Assembly (NCBI GenBank): GCA_964497615.1
Contig: CAZCEC010000038.1
Coordinates: forward strand, 1 to 57,836
Length of the DNA stretch: 57,836 nt
Reading direction: 5' to 3'
DNA from: CAZCEC01 sp964497615
Lineage (GTDB): Bacteria > Chloroflexota > Anaerolineae > Anaerolineales > UBA6663
The notes under the pieces are model-generated. The model made no database searches. It had not been told where the DNA came from and saw only the letters and a program-made list of their open reading frames with translations. Shown in pieces: positions 56,549 through 57,836 of this stretch. Made by a program: the position numbers and the translations under genes. Each line of letters starts with the position of its first letter. Position 1 is the stretch's first letter.

Positions 56549-57836
56549 CTATCCCAACTCAGCCACCACCTCGCCCATGCGGCTTACATCGTAGCCGGGC
56601 AGGGCCGCCACTGCCGCGCGAAACGGCTCGTCGGACAGGAGGTCCAGCAGCGGGCGGAGCAGGGGGCTTGTGTAATACTCCTGCGGGATCACCAAGTCAT
56701 AGCGCTCCTTGAAGAGCGGCACAAAGTCCAGCTCGAGCGCGCGGGCCGCCGCCGCAATGCCCAATCCACAGGCGGCTGCGCCCGACGCGACCGCCGCGGC
56801 CACGGCCAGGTGAGTGTACTCCTCGCGCTCGTAGCCGGCGATGTCCTCGGGGGACATGCCAATCTTCGCCAGTTCGAAGTCCAAGAGCACGCGGGTGCCC
56901 GCGCCGCGCTGCCGGTTGACAAATGAGACGCCGGGGCGGCTCAGGTCGGCCAGGGTGCGCAACTCGAGCGGATTGCCACGCGGGACGATCAGCCCCTGGT
57001 CGCGGCCCACGAGGGCGACAACCGCTACAGGGGTGCCAGGCAGGTAGCGGCGCACCTCGCCCAAGTTGTACTCGCCGGTGTCCGGGTCCAGCAGGTGACT
57101 GCCGGCCAGGTGCGCTTCGCCGCGGCGCAGCGCCACCAGCCCGCCCTGGCTGCCGACGTTGGCAGACGACAGGCGGGTGAGGCCCTCCGGCGCGTCGGCG
57201 GTGCGCTGCGCCAGGTGCTGGGCCAGCAGGTCGAGGGTCAAGTCATGGCTGCCAATCGCAACAATCGTGCGCTCAATCTGCGCCGCCGGGCGGTAGAGCC
57301 GCACGGTCACACGGTCGCCAGCATTGTGGCCTTCTTCGTGTCGCGGCAATAGGATGATGCCATCGGCGCGGACAAGCGACGAGATGACGCCGGCCCCGCG
57401 CGAAAGCGGTGTGGCCACAACGCGGCCGCCGACGCTGCCGAGGGTCACGCGCAGGTACTCGTCATCGCCCAAGGGCGACAGCACCTTGCGCGTGAGCGTG
57501 GCCTCCAGCGTGGGCGGGTCCGGGGGAGGCAGGCCCAGCCAGCGCGCGAGCAAGGGCGCCACGAAGATTTCGCCCGTCAGCGCCGCGCTGACCGGGTAGC
57601 CGGGCACGCCAATGATGGGCACAGGGCGAGGGCCGCCCAGCATGCCCAGGATCACTGGGTGGCCGGGGCGCACGGCCACCCCGTGCACCAGCAGCGTTCC
57701 TAGTTGCTGTACTACCTGAGCCGAATAGTCTTCGGAGCCGGCGGATGATCCGGCGTTGAGCAGGATGAGATCGTGCGAGGCGGCGGCTGCGCTCACCGCG
57801 GCCGCGCACTCTTCCACCTCGAAGCCGAACTTGGAT
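56549..57836 (-). CDS. MoeA fused to a PBP-like domain, N-terminus cut by window edge
   Basis: The frame is open to the window end (SKFGFEVEECAAAV precedes the first possible start). The first part is the MoeA core: DLILLNAGSSAGSEDY, VRPGHPVILGML and PIIGVPGYPVSAALTGEIF, which inserts molybdenum into molybdopterin. From about 190 visible residues onward a periplasmic-binding-like fold of the PBP_like/LysR-substrate type follows: ERTIVAIGSHDLTLDLLAQHL, FVNRQRGAGTRVLLDFELAK and PQEYYTSPLLRPLLDLLSDEPFR. This fusion is known in bacteria and archaea; the second domain probably senses molybdate or cofactor. The N-terminal third of MoeA lies outside the window. Confidence 0.88.
   Translation of the reverse strand, partial: SKFGFEVEECAAAVSAAAASHDLILLNAGSSAGSEDYSAQVVQQLGTLLVHGVAVRPGHPVILGMLGGPRPVPIIGVPGYPVSAALTGEIFVAPLLARWLGLPPPDPPTLEATLTRKVLSPLGDDEYLRVTLGSVGGRVVATPLSRGAGVISSLVRADGIILLPRHEEGHNAGDRVTVRLYRPAAQIERTIVAIGSHDLTLDLLAQHLAQRTADAPEGLTRLSSANVGSQGGLVALRRGEAHLAGSHLLDPDTGEYNLGEVRRYLPGTPVAVVALVGRDQGLIVPRGNPLELRTLADLSRPGVSFVNRQRGAGTRVLLDFELAKIGMSPEDIAGYEREEYTHLAVAAAVASGAAACGLGIAAAARALELDFVPLFKERYDLVIPQEYYTSPLLRPLLDLLSDEPFRAAVAALPGYDVSRMGEVVAELG

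Overview
The window is a GC-rich bacterial segment that looks like Chloroflexota, probably an Anaerolineae- or Caldilineae-like lineage. The lineage call is an inference. It rests on a GAF-SpoIIE giant, BTAD/NB-ARC and DUF5666 proteins, PPC-repeat and PKD lipoproteins, V4R plus roadblock proteins, and secreted proteins ending in short hydrophobic-proline tails. It appears to be a draft or metagenome contig: it opens with 52 Gs that resemble a sequencing artefact, has two 10-N gaps (43276-43285 and 54340-54349), and two glycosyltransferase genes are frameshifted. No transposon, CRISPR array, rRNA or replication origin was seen.

Layout. Positions 53-2100 carry a truncated FecR-type lipoprotein and a secreted P-domain protein, followed by a truncated BTAD/NB-ARC regulator (2104-4089). 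Positions 4086-13944 form an amino-sugar (GlcNAc or muropeptide) uptake and recycling locus. In transcription order on the minus strand it has a substrate-binding lipoprotein, a perfect hairpin, two permeases, a GH3 hexosaminidase, an unusual signal-less binding-protein homologue, NagA and a SIS-type sugar-phosphate enzyme; a BadF-type kinase is divergent. tRNA-His follows, then an ECF sigma factor with an overlapping DUF5667/DUF5666 anti-sigma-like protein and a DUF5666 lipoprotein (14297-17478).

Positions 17484-22742 hold hisS, preceded by what looks like a complete ribosome-mediated attenuator (a leader peptide with five His codons, a terminator, a possible antiterminator and a strong promoter), a six-repeat PPC lipoprotein, and hutH. 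Positions 22858-32690 run on the plus strand: an ATP-grasp-like protein, a TldE/PmbA homologue, an M42 peptidase, a STAS protein, an HD-GYP remnant, a 1301-residue GAF-PP2C phosphatase and a secreted sugar dehydrogenase. Positions 32692-43898 run on the minus strand: a copper-amine-oxidase-like PKD protein, a DUF6585 protein, a 1407-residue YfhO-flippase fusion, V4R and roadblock signalling proteins, DedA, a cyclophilin, and a DsbA-cyclophilin fusion.

Positions 43972-57836 contain a methyltransferase, a selenocysteine tRNA, a membrane-anchored DsbA, and a surface-glycan or peptide-modification locus: a nucleotidyltransferase, an ABC exporter, three GT2 enzymes, an HlpA-like glycosyltransferase, a GT4 enzyme, an HPr-kinase-like protein, and a PqqD protein with a precursor-like C-terminal tail. 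The window closes with an M50 protease, a rhodanese and a truncated MoeA fused to a PBP-like domain. The strongest candidates for novelty are the hisS His-leader attenuator, the PqqD/HPrK/nucleotidyltransferase locus with a possible missing small peptide in the gap, and a recurring pattern of promoters placed for leaderless transcription.
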